Below, in pieces: positions 34,081-40,708 of a stretch of DNA of 64,000 bases. Location of the stretch: NCBI RefSeq assembly GCF_009761815.1, contig NZ_RWIN01000089.1, positions 91,363-155,362 on the forward strand, given 5' to 3'. The DNA is from Pseudomonas sp. PB120 (GTDB lineage Bacteria; Pseudomonadota; Gammaproteobacteria; Pseudomonadales; Pseudomonadaceae). Positions within the stretch are counted from its first letter, which is position 1, and every line of letters begins with the position of its first letter. The position numbers and the translations under genes were made by a program. The notes under the pieces were generated by a model. The model saw only the letters and a list, made by a program, of their open reading frames with translations, was not told the DNA's origin and made no database searches.

Positions 34081-34109
34081 AAAAAACCCCGGTTGATCCG
34101 GGGTTTTTT
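34081..34109 (+). terminator. Rho-independent terminator of ppa
   Basis: AAAAAACCCCGG-TTGAT-CCGGGGTTTTTT is a perfect twelve-pair stem with a T-tract, 33 bases after the ppa stop codon. Its A-run means it could also work on the opposite strand. Confidence 0.95.
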
Positions 34110-34207
34110 GTGGGCGCAGAAAAGGCCTGTAAACATACTGTTTAACACCCCGATGTTTCGGTTTTTCTCTGTTTAAAATTTACCTTTTACGTCTTACATC
34201 CAGTCTT

Positions 34208-34225
34208 AAAATTCCCGCGAATTTT
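34208..34225. promoter_or_regulatory. Palindrome upstream of the LexA-like regulator, candidate operator
   Basis: AAAATTC-CCGC-GAATTTT is a perfect inverted repeat 50 bases before the regulator's start codon, in an AT-rich gap. TTTGAA (34223) and TTCAAA (34240) form a second, overlapping inverted repeat with an 11-base spacer. GTAAAC-ATACT-GTTTAAC at 34129-34146 is a third, imperfect one. Auto-repression is the likely use but is inferred. Confidence 0.45.
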
Positions 34226-34275
34226 GAACGGTTTGTTTATTCAAACCCCCGCCCAGCGCCCGTAGACTCGTGTTT

Positions 34276-35022
34276 ATGAAAAAGAACACTAGCGGACCAC
34301 GGTTCAAAGCGCTGCTCAAGGCAGCGAACATTACGACGACAGGATTTGCCGAGTTTCTGGACACGGCGCCGCAGAACGTCCACAACTGGTACACCCGCGG
34401 TGTGCCCGCCCATATCATGGAAGCCGTCGCCCGAAAATTGTCCGTCAACAGCGACTGGCTCAAAACCGCCGAAGGCCCGAAAGACGCCAAACACCTGCGC
34501 TTGCTCGACGAGTCAGGCAACACCTTCGACGCCCAGGCTATCCGCGGCATTTACACCGTCATCGAACCCACCGACATCGAGCTGAGCGTCTACAAAGAAG
34601 TGCCTGCCGCTCAAGGCTCCAGTAAAACCCATGTCGTGGAAGACAAAAGCCAACCCGTGCGCCTGCCCCGCAGCCATCTCGACTCACTGGACATCAACCA
34701 TGCGGACGCCATCTGCGCCTGCATGATCGGCAACAGCATGGACGAAAAGATTAAAGACGGCTCGACCATCGCCATCGATCGCGGGCTGACCCAGATTGTC
34801 GACGGGGAGATTTACGCCATCGAACATGACGGGATGCTGCGAATCAAATACCTGCACCGGATGCCGGGCAATGGTTTGCGAATGCGCAGCCACAACAGCG
34901 CCGAATACCCCGATGAGGTCTTCAGGGCTGCGCAAATCGAAGAGCAGAACATCCGCGTATTGGGCTGGGTGTTTTGGTGGTCGACCCTGAACAAACGCCG
35001 CCCGCCCGTGCCATTCCTGTGA
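34276..35022 (+). CDS. LexA-like transcriptional repressor (HTH + S24 peptidase, PrtR/CI type)
   Basis: The 248-residue protein has an N-terminal Cro/CI-like helix-turn-helix (about residues 8-65; FAEFLDTAPQNVHNWYTRG is the recognition region). Its C-terminal LexA/S24 domain has Ser154 in IGNSMDEKI and Lys191 in LRIKYLH as the catalytic pair. Such repressors cleave themselves on RecA activation. The likely cleavage dipeptide (Ala-Gly or Ala-Ala-Gln-Gly, near residue 116) is not a standard AG. No ribosome-binding site stands before the ATG, and a GTG two codons upstream is also open. It resembles PrtR of pyocin clusters, but no pyocin, prtN or phage gene is nearby, so its targets are unknown. 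Confidence 0.88.
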   Translation: MKKNTSGPRFKALLKAANITTTGFAEFLDTAPQNVHNWYTRGVPAHIMEAVARKLSVNSDWLKTAEGPKDAKHLRLLDESGNTFDAQAIRGIYTVIEPTDIELSVYKEVPAAQGSSKTHVVEDKSQPVRLPRSHLDSLDINHADAICACMIGNSMDEKIKDGSTIAIDRGLTQIVDGEIYAIEHDGMLRIKYLHRMPGNGLRMRSHNSAEYPDEVFRAAQIEEQNIRVLGWVFWWSTLNKRRPPVPFL

Positions 35023-35033
35023 ACACTCAACCC

Positions 35034-35165
35034 TGTAGCAGCTGGCGAAGCCTGCGTCCGGCTGCGCAGCAGTCGTAAAACCGGTAATTGCGGTTTACCT
35101 GTTACACCGAGTCGAATGGTTTACGACTGCTGCGCAGCCAGACGCAGGCTACGCCAGCTGCTACA
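35034..35165. repeat. REP inverted-repeat unit, TGTAGCAGCTGGCGAAGCCTGCG family
   Basis: TGTAGCAGCTGGCGAAGCCTGCG at the left faces CGCAGGCTACGCCAGCTGCTACA with two mismatches. Inner arms GCTGCGCAGCAGTCGTAAA and TTTACGACTGCTGCGCAGC also pair. It starts 12 bases after the regulator's stop codon. The other copy of this family is at 57875. Confidence 0.9.
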
Positions 35166-35383
35166 GGTCACGGGTTAGCCTGAGGTCGCACACCATGCTG
35201 GGAATTCTCCAAAAAAATCAGTATGCTGCGCCCCACATTTGCGCATCGACCCGCCCCGCGGCTTCGATCGCACCGACAAGGCAGATGATTTTCTCGCCGA
35301 GTCCCACAGCCGGACGCAAGATCCGGGTGTACGTTTTGAAGGCTGGCGCGGTTTACCAAAAATGAACCAAGCCAGTCCCCGAG

Positions 35384-35407
35384 AAGCCGGCCACAAGCCG
35401 GCTTTTT
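35384..35407 (+). terminator. Rho-independent terminator without an obvious upstream gene
   Basis: AAGCCGGC-CACAA-GCCGGCTTTTT is a perfect eight-pair stem with a T-run. The nearest upstream gene on the same strand ends 360 bases earlier, behind a REP unit, so either that transcript is long or a small RNA ends here. Confidence 0.8.
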
Positions 35408-35408
35408 A

Positions 35409-35567
35409 ATGCCTGAAACAATCGTTCCTCCGCCGCCAGCCCACCACCGGCCACGACGCCCGAAGTTGGAACGCTTTCTGCTTGGCCCCCCTCCAGATAG
35501 CAAAAAACAACATTTCATTGACGGTTGTGTGCCGGGGCATTTTCGCGTGCGTTTGTTCAATGTGTGA
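35409..35567 (+). CDS. Possible 52-residue protein or gene remnant, function unknown
   Basis: The frame reads MPETIVPPPPAHHRPRRPKL and continues RFLLGPPPDSKKQHFIDG to end in GHFRVRLFNV. The composition (Pro-rich basic N-terminus, then a mixed segment) looks more protein-like than chance, but no ribosome-binding site precedes it and the terminator above runs into its start. After its stop codon, protein-like text continues in another frame (HHVEVDLDTARVPRHIRA at 35573-35626), as in a decayed gene. I do not recognise a family. Confidence 0.25.
   Translation: MPETIVPPPPAHHRPRRPKLERFLLGPPPDSKKQHFIDGCVPGHFRVRLFNV
35466..35483 (+). promoter_or_regulatory. Possible sigma-54 promoter upstream of the large glycosyltransferase
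   Basis: TTGGAACG-N4-CTGCTT has the required GG and GC doublets twelve bases apart and matches most of the TTGGCACG-N4-TTGCTT consensus. It is 220 bases before the glycosyltransferase start. Without an activator gene nearby the support is modest. Confidence 0.35.
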
Positions 35568-35703
35568 TGTGGCACCACGTCGAAGTCGATCTCGACACCG
35601 CGCGGGTCCCCCGACATATACGCGCTGCAAGGTGAGACCCAGGGCTTCCTGAAGGCGGCTTCCGCGAGTTCTACCTTCGCCCCCTATTCAAATTGGTGTG
35701 AAC

Positions 35704-38700
35704 ATGACGAATACCTTCCCAGCCAAAGGTGCTTTCCTGGCGTCTGAAGCCCTGCCCATCAAGGCACACAGCAGCGCAGCCCCGTTCCTCAAGGAGTGTG
35801 AAGTGCTGGTCGCGCAGCAGCCACTTCTCGAAGACGGCGAGCCGCCCGTTGGCGTGGTCATCCATGTGTATCACCCCAAAGTGCTGCGAGACATTCTGGT
35901 CCGCTTGATTGACCTGCATGAACGACTGCACCTTTACGTCACCTGCGTGGCCGGCCGAGACGACACGGTGCGTGCTCAGTTGGAGGCCAGCGGGCTGAGT
36001 CATTCGCTGTACCGCGTGCCCAACCACGGACGGGATGTTCTGCCCTTTCTGAAGGTGCTGCCGTTTTTACGCGCCGATAACATTCGCACAGTGCTCAAGT
36101 TGCACACCCTGGGCGAGTCGAAAGCCTGGGCCCGCGACCTTTTTGATGACTTGCTAAGCCCCTTGCGCTTCCGCCATTCGGTAGAACAATTGGCCGACCC
36201 AGCGCGCAATCCGCTGCTGGGCACCCAGAAATTCTGGCTGCCGGTCGCCAAAGACCTTGATGAAAGCACCCGCACGCACCTGTTCACCCTCTCCGAACGT
36301 GCTGGCTTTGACCCACGAGTAATCGACGCTGCGCATTTTTTTGCCGGCACCATGTTCTTTGTGCGCACCGAAGCGCTGGCGCCTCTGGAGCGGATGCAGC
36401 TGGCCGGTAAGGATTTTGAAGCTGAACGTGGCCAGATTGAAGGCACCCTGGCACACGCCGTGGAACGCTTTTTTGGTGTGCTGGCGATTGTCGGCCAACA
36501 GCAGCGCGATACCGACCTGTACCGGCGCTGGCTGGACACCCGGCAGTTGTCCCCCGCCGAGTTCGAAGCGTTGCCGGCGCGACTGGCTGGCTGGCCGCAG
36601 CAACCGGACATTTTGTTGGTGTTGACCGATACCACCGGCGACATTGCATTGTTGCGTTCCAGCCTGGAAAGCATCGACCGCCAGCTGTATGGGGCCGCAG
36701 CCATTGTGGTGCTGTCCAATGCCCAACCGGTAGGCGTGACACCGGCCGACAATCTGGTCTGGCTGCCGCTGGCTGAATCCTGGCCGAGCCAGCTCAATGA
36801 GTTGCTGCAAGGTATCGAGGTCGACTGGTGCTACTTGCTGCGGGGCGGCGACCAACTGGATCCCCACGCGCTGCTAGTGCTCGCCGAAGGCATCGCCCTG
36901 AACCCCGGCATCAGCGTTTGCTACAGCGATGAAGACTCGCTGACCGCAACCGGCTGCCAGGACCCGGTATTCAAACCAGACCTGAACCTGGATCTGTTGC
37001 GCAGTTATCCGTATGTCGGCCGAGCCCTGGCCTTCAGTCGCGAAGCGGCGCTGGCCGTCGATTGCTTCGATCCCGCCTTTGCCGAACTGGCGCCCCATGA
37101 CCTGCTCTATCGGCTGATCGAAACCCATGGGTTGGGCACCGTCGGGCACCTTTCCGATGTGCTGGTGCACCAGGCGATTAACTTCGGCCAGTGGCTCGGC
37201 GAGCCCCAAGTCATCGCGCACTCTGCCGCGATAGTCGAAGCGCATTTGCAGCGACTGGGTGTGGCTCATGAATTGCGCACAGGCCCTTTGTCGATGATGA
37301 ATCGCGTGGTTTACCAACACGCCGGGCAGCCGTTGGTGTCCATCCTGATTCCCACCAAGGATTGCCTGCCGATGCTGCTTCGCTGCGTCGAAAGCATCAT
37401 GGAGAAAACCCGCTACACGAATTACGAACTGATCATCGTCGACAACAACAGTGAAACCGCCGAAGCCCTGGAATGGTTCAGCGGTATGGAAAGTCTGAAC
37501 GACCCCAAGGTGCGCATCCTGCGCTACCCGCACCCGTTCAACTATTCGGCGATCAACAATTTCGCCGCCAGCCATGCCCGTGGCGACTACCTGGTGCTGC
37601 TCAACAATGACACCGCGATCATTGATGGCGACTGGCTGGGCGCGCTGCTCCATCACGCCCAACGGCCGGAAGTCGGCATCGTCGGCGCCAAATTGTTATT
37701 CCCCAACGGGACGATTCAGCATGGTGGCGTGGTCCTCGGCTTGCGCGGCGTTGCTGACCACCCCTTCCTGGGCGACCCCATGCAGTCCAACGGCTACCTT
37801 CACCGTTTGCAGGTTGACCAGAACTACAGCGCGGTGACCGCCGCCTGCCTGATGATCAGTACCGAGCTTTACCGCCAGGTGGGCGGACTGGACGAAGCCA
37901 GCCTGACGATTTCCTTTAACGACGTCGATCTGTGTCTGAAAGTCGGCCAGGCCGGGCGACTGATTGTCTGGACGCCTTATGCGGTGCTCGTGCACGAAAA
38001 CAGCGTGAGCCAGCACACGGTCGACACGACCCGGCAGGAAGCCAAGCTCGAACGCTTCAAGCGCGAACAATCGGTGATGTACCAGCGTTGGCTGCCGCAG
38101 CTGGCCAACGACCAGGCCTACAACCGCAACCTGACCCTGGAAGGCAGCGGCTTCGCTGCCGATTGCCGCAGCGAGGCCGGCTGGCAACCGTTCGCCAGTC
38201 GCGCGTTGCCTCACGCGCTGTGCTACCCCGGCGACGCTTTCGGCTGTGGCCATTATCGGGTGCGCCAGCCCTTCGCGGCCATGAAAGCCGCCGGGCTGGT
38301 CGAGGGCGCGTTGAGCGACTGGGGGCTTCAACCGGTAGAGCTGGAGCGCCTGGCGCCGGACACGATCATTTTCCAGCGTCAATACACGACACCTCAGCTC
38401 GAACTCATCGAGAACTCCAAGGCATTTTCCAGGGCCTTCAAGGTTTACGAGCTGGATGACTACATCCTCGACGTGCCCACTGGCGCAAGCCGCGACCTGC
38501 CGCCCAAAGACATTGCCAAACGCTTGAAGAAAGCCGTGGGCTTGTGCGACCGGCTGGTAGTGTCGACACAGCCGCTGGCCCATGCACTGAAGGGGTATAA
38601 CGCCGACATCCGAGTGATAGAAAACCGCCTGCCCAGCCAATGGTGGAGCGGCCTGACCAGCCTTCGCCAACAAGGCCACAAGCCTCGGGTCGGCTGGGCC

Positions 38701-39186
38701 GGCGGCTCGGGCCACGGCGCTGACTTGAATGTCATTGCCGAAGTGGTTCGTGAACTGGCCGGGGAAGTGGAATGGGTGTTCATGGGCATGTGCCCACCGG
38801 AACTGCGTCCCTATGTCCACGAATTCCACAGGGGCGTGAATATCGAGAAATACCCGGCCTACCTCGCCGGCTTGAACCTGGACCTGGCGTTGGCACCGCT
38901 CAAAGATAATGTCTTCAACGCCTGCAAAAGCAATCTACGACTATTGGAATACGGCGCTTGTGGCTTCCCGGTGATCTGCTCGGACATCGTCTGTTATCAG
39001 GGTGACTTCCCCGTGACCAGGGTCAAGAACAAACCGAAAGACTGGGTTGCCGCCATTCGCGAACACCTCGCGGAACCCGACGCCAACGCCCGGGTCGGAG
39101 ATGCTCTTCGCAGCGTGGTACTCGACAACTGGATGCTCAAGGACGAACACTTGTTGGCTTGGCGAAATGCGTGGCTGATGGATTGA
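35704..39186 (+). CDS. Multidomain glycosyltransferase (RgpF-like + GT2-like + GT2 + GT4-like)
   Basis: The 1160-residue protein appears to join four units. Residues about 40-290 resemble rhamnan-synthesis protein F (VGVVIHVYHPKVLRDIL, NHGRDVLPFLKVLPFL, VLKLHTLGES). Residues 295-530 look like a worn GT2 domain (CYSDEDSL, then FKPDLNLDLLRSYPYVG). Residues 540-790 are a clear GT2 domain (PLVSILIPTKD, IIVDNNS, VLLNNDTAI, then a DVDLCLK motif). Residues 840-1160 are a GT4/GT1-like domain (FGCGHYRVRQP, then NLRLLEYGACGFPVICSD). It probably builds a rhamnose-containing surface glycan or decorates a surface structure in the cytoplasm. A GTG two codons upstream is an alternative start. No other polysaccharide gene is adjacent, which is unusual. 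A strong terminator follows. Confidence 0.88.
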   Translation: MTNTFPAKGAFLASEALPIKAHSSAAPFLKECEVLVAQQPLLEDGEPPVGVVIHVYHPKVLRDILVRLIDLHERLHLYVTCVAGRDDTVRAQLEASGLSHSLYRVPNHGRDVLPFLKVLPFLRADNIRTVLKLHTLGESKAWARDLFDDLLSPLRFRHSVEQLADPARNPLLGTQKFWLPVAKDLDESTRTHLFTLSERAGFDPRVIDAAHFFAGTMFFVRTEALAPLERMQLAGKDFEAERGQIEGTLAHAVERFFGVLAIVGQQQRDTDLYRRWLDTRQLSPAEFEALPARLAGWPQQPDILLVLTDTTGDIALLRSSLESIDRQLYGAAAIVVLSNAQPVGVTPADNLVWLPLAESWPSQLNELLQGIEVDWCYLLRGGDQLDPHALLVLAEGIALNPGISVCYSDEDSLTATGCQDPVFKPDLNLDLLRSYPYVGRALAFSREAALAVDCFDPAFAELAPHDLLYRLIETHGLGTVGHLSDVLVHQAINFGQWLGEPQVIAHSAAIVEAHLQRLGVAHELRTGPLSMMNRVVYQHAGQPLVSILIPTKDCLPMLLRCVESIMEKTRYTNYELIIVDNNSETAEALEWFSGMESLNDPKVRILRYPHPFNYSAINNFAASHARGDYLVLLNNDTAIIDGDWLGALLHHAQRPEVGIVGAKLLFPNGTIQHGGVVLGLRGVADHPFLGDPMQSNGYLHRLQVDQNYSAVTAACLMISTELYRQVGGLDEASLTISFNDVDLCLKVGQAGRLIVWTPYAVLVHENSVSQHTVDTTRQEAKLERFKREQSVMYQRWLPQLANDQAYNRNLTLEGSGFAADCRSEAGWQPFASRALPHALCYPGDAFGCGHYRVRQPFAAMKAAGLVEGALSDWGLQPVELERLAPDTIIFQRQYTTPQLELIENSKAFSRAFKVYELDDYILDVPTGASRDLPPKDIAKRLKKAVGLCDRLVVSTQPLAHALKGYNADIRVIENRLPSQWWSGLTSLRQQGHKPRVGWAGGSGHGADLNVIAEVVRELAGEVEWVFMGMCPPELRPYVHEFHRGVNIEKYPAYLAGLNLDLALAPLKDNVFNACKSNLRLLEYGACGFPVICSDIVCYQGDFPVTRVKNKPKDWVAAIREHLAEPDANARVGDALRSVVLDNWMLKDEHLLAWRNAWLMD

Positions 39187-39192
39187 AGAAGA

Positions 39193-39218
39193 GGCCAGCG
39201 TTAGCGCTGGCCTTTTTT
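39193..39218 (+). terminator. Rho-independent terminator of the large glycosyltransferase gene
   Basis: GGCCAGCG-TTAG-CGCTGGCC with six T residues follows the stop codon by six bases; the stem is perfect. Confidence 0.95.
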
Positions 39219-39312
39219 GTGCTTCACGGATGACGCGAAAGCTACTCTAGAGAAAGCTTACCTGTCATCTGAAAACCGCCATGAGAGGTTGTTGGGCCAG
39301 TACCGCAATTGC

Positions 39313-39336
39313 TATCGTAACGACAAACGTCATTAC
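39313..39336 (+). promoter_or_regulatory. relBE promoter and operator palindrome
   Basis: GTAACGAC-AAAC-GTCATTAC (39317-39336) is an inverted repeat with one mismatch in eight pairs, ending 12 bases before the antitoxin ATG. It overlaps a possible -10 box (TATCGT at 39313), with TTGTTG 18 bases upstream at 39289. This is where an antitoxin that represses its own operon would bind. Confidence 0.6.
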
Positions 39337-39348
39337 AGGTAATTCACC

Positions 39349-39588
39349 ATGGCTTCTATTAATATTCGCATCGACGATGACCTGAAGCAGCGTTCATTTG
39401 CCGAGCTGGAAAAACTCGGGGTCACCCCCTCAGAGCTGTTGCGCCAAACCCTTCAATACGTCGCAGAGAGAGGCAAACTGCCTTTCAAAGCAGCATTACT
39501 CAGCGAAGAGGATGAAGCCCTCATCGCCGTGGTCACCGAGCGCCTTGCCTCCCCTCAGCGAGTCAAGGTAAGCCTGGATGACCTATAG
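39349..39588 (+). CDS. relB: RelB/DinJ-family antitoxin
   Basis: A 79-residue antitoxin with the ribbon-helix-helix start of the RelB/DinJ group (MASINIRIDDDLKQRSFAELEKLGVTPSELLRQTLQYV), which binds DNA as a dimer, and a polar C-terminal tail that would wrap the toxin. ACAGGTAA lies before the ATG. Its last codons overlap the toxin start by 11 bases, so the two are translated together. It would repress through the palindrome just upstream. Confidence 0.92.
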   Translation: MASINIRIDDDLKQRSFAELEKLGVTPSELLRQTLQYVAERGKLPFKAALLSEEDEALIAVVTERLASPQRVKVSLDDL

Positions 39589-39880
39589 CCTCGAATTTGA
39601 TCGTCGTGCGTTAAAAGAGTGGAACAAACTGGGGGACACGTTACGCCAGCAGTTTAAAAAGAAGCTTGCTGAAGTATTGGAAAACCCTCGTGTCGAAGCC
39701 AATCGACTTCGCAACTTGCCTGATTGCTACAAACTTAAGCTGCGCAGTGCTGGTTATCGCCTGATCTATCAGGTGCTTGATCAAGAAGTCGTGGTGTTTG
39801 TGATCGCCATTGGAAAGCGTGAACGTGAAGCCGCCTACCAGGATGCGCAAGATCGGATCGGTCAGCAACCCGCTGACTGA
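39578..39880 (+). CDS. relE: RelE-family mRNA interferase toxin
   Basis: The 100-residue toxin has the RelE/ParE fold pattern: YSLEFDRRALKEWNKL at the start, then LRNLPDCYKLKLRSAGYRLIYQVLDQEVVVFVIAIGKRER with the conserved basic residues and the C-terminal YQDAQDRI helix. E. coli RelE cleaves mRNA in the ribosomal A site, and the match to that subgroup (Lys, Arg and the terminal Tyr) is good. The antitoxin gene is immediately upstream and overlapping. It converges on magF with a nine-base gap. Confidence 0.92.
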   Translation: MTYSLEFDRRALKEWNKLGDTLRQQFKKKLAEVLENPRVEANRLRNLPDCYKLKLRSAGYRLIYQVLDQEVVVFVIAIGKREREAAYQDAQDRIGQQPAD

Positions 39881-39889
39881 TTCACCCCC

Positions 39890-40705
39890 TCACGGATAAC
39901 TAAACCCCTTAACCAGCGTCAACTCCCCCACCGCCCGCATCGGCACCAGGAACGTCTCCATCTTCTCGTTCGGCGTCCCTTCCTCGGTAATCACCGTCAC
40001 CTGCGCCGTGGTCAGCGGTTGAACCGCATCCTCCTGCCCTTCTTCATCACTGCGATACCCGCCCCCGAAGTAGTTCACGTACACCAGGTATTGGCCTTTG
40101 ATCGGCGCGGGCATGGCGAAGATTTCCGGGCCGTAACCGGTCGTCACGTCGACATCCAGCGCGGCGCCATTGGGTGCCACACGATCGCCGTACCAGATGT
40201 GCGCGCCATCGGGGGTGATCAGGTGCAGATCCAGATCCGTGTTGTCGCTGTCCCACGACAACAACACCCGCAACTTGGCTGGTGTCGCACCGCCACTGGC
40301 GTTGAAAAATTGTGTGCGATGACGTTGTTGGCTATCGGGGCTGCGCACTTCGACGCTGTTGCTGCCATTGGGGAAGGAGAACGGGCGATCAAAGCGGCCG
40401 GCAGGGTCGATCTTCAGCGGCATGCTGACGCCATTGACGATCAGCCGGCCGGGCTCGGTGGACTTGGGGGTGGCTTTGATCTGGCCGGTGATGCGCGCGG
40501 TGTTGGCCTGGCCCGCTGGCGTATTGACCGACGAGGCCGGGTAGTTGACGGTCTGGCGAAAATGTTCGCCTTCGCCCTCGACCGCCCCTGTGCGCCAGCC
40601 GCCGACGGGGGTGTCGAGCTTCACGGCGTTATCCGCCGCAAAAACTGTCGGCAGCGCAAGGAAAGTACAAAGGAACAGGAAGACCTGTGGATAACGGAGT
40701 TTCAT
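39890..40705 (-). CDS. magF: MagF, DUF2135 (YfaP-like) secreted protein
   Basis: The 271-residue protein has a cleavable signal peptide (AVFA-AD, about residue 23) and the DUF2135 domain (LRVLLSWDSDNTDLDLHLITPDGAHIWYGD, GPEIFAMPAPIKGQYLVYVNYFGGGY). It is the last gene of the six-gene mag operon and a paralogue of the first (magA at 49300). In P. aeruginosa the corresponding MagF is reported to bind the alpha-2-macroglobulin MagD. It starts three bases after the magE stop codon. Confidence 0.9.
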   Translation of the reverse strand: MKLRYPQVFLFLCTFLALPTVFAADNAVKLDTPVGGWRTGAVEGEGEHFRQTVNYPASSVNTPAGQANTARITGQIKATPKSTEPGRLIVNGVSMPLKIDPAGRFDRPFSFPNGSNSVEVRSPDSQQRHRTQFFNASGGATPAKLRVLLSWDSDNTDLDLHLITPDGAHIWYGDRVAPNGAALDVDVTTGYGPEIFAMPAPIKGQYLVYVNYFGGGYRSDEEGQEDAVQPLTTAQVTVITEEGTPNEKMETFLVPMRAVGELTLVKGFSYP

Positions 40706-40708
40706 GAC

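Larger units (their letters stand above)
35166..35703. other. 538-base non-coding or decayed stretch before the large glycosyltransferase
   Basis: No long gene is supported. The left half, to about 35383, could be the template of a short transcript that ends at the terminator at 35384-35407; a 22-codon open frame (ATG at 35223, MLRPTFAHRP...) lies in it. The right half contains a 52-codon frame listed separately, a possible sigma-54 promoter at 35466-35483 and a poor ribosome-binding region before the glycosyltransferase. Open pieces in three frames suggest either a long leader or gene remnants. Confidence 0.5.

Noticed and set aside
35168..35617. 149-codon minus-strand frame in the gap before the glycosyltransferase
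   Set aside because: It reads through the terminator hairpin and has no ribosome-binding site or recognisable motif; composition is not protein-like.
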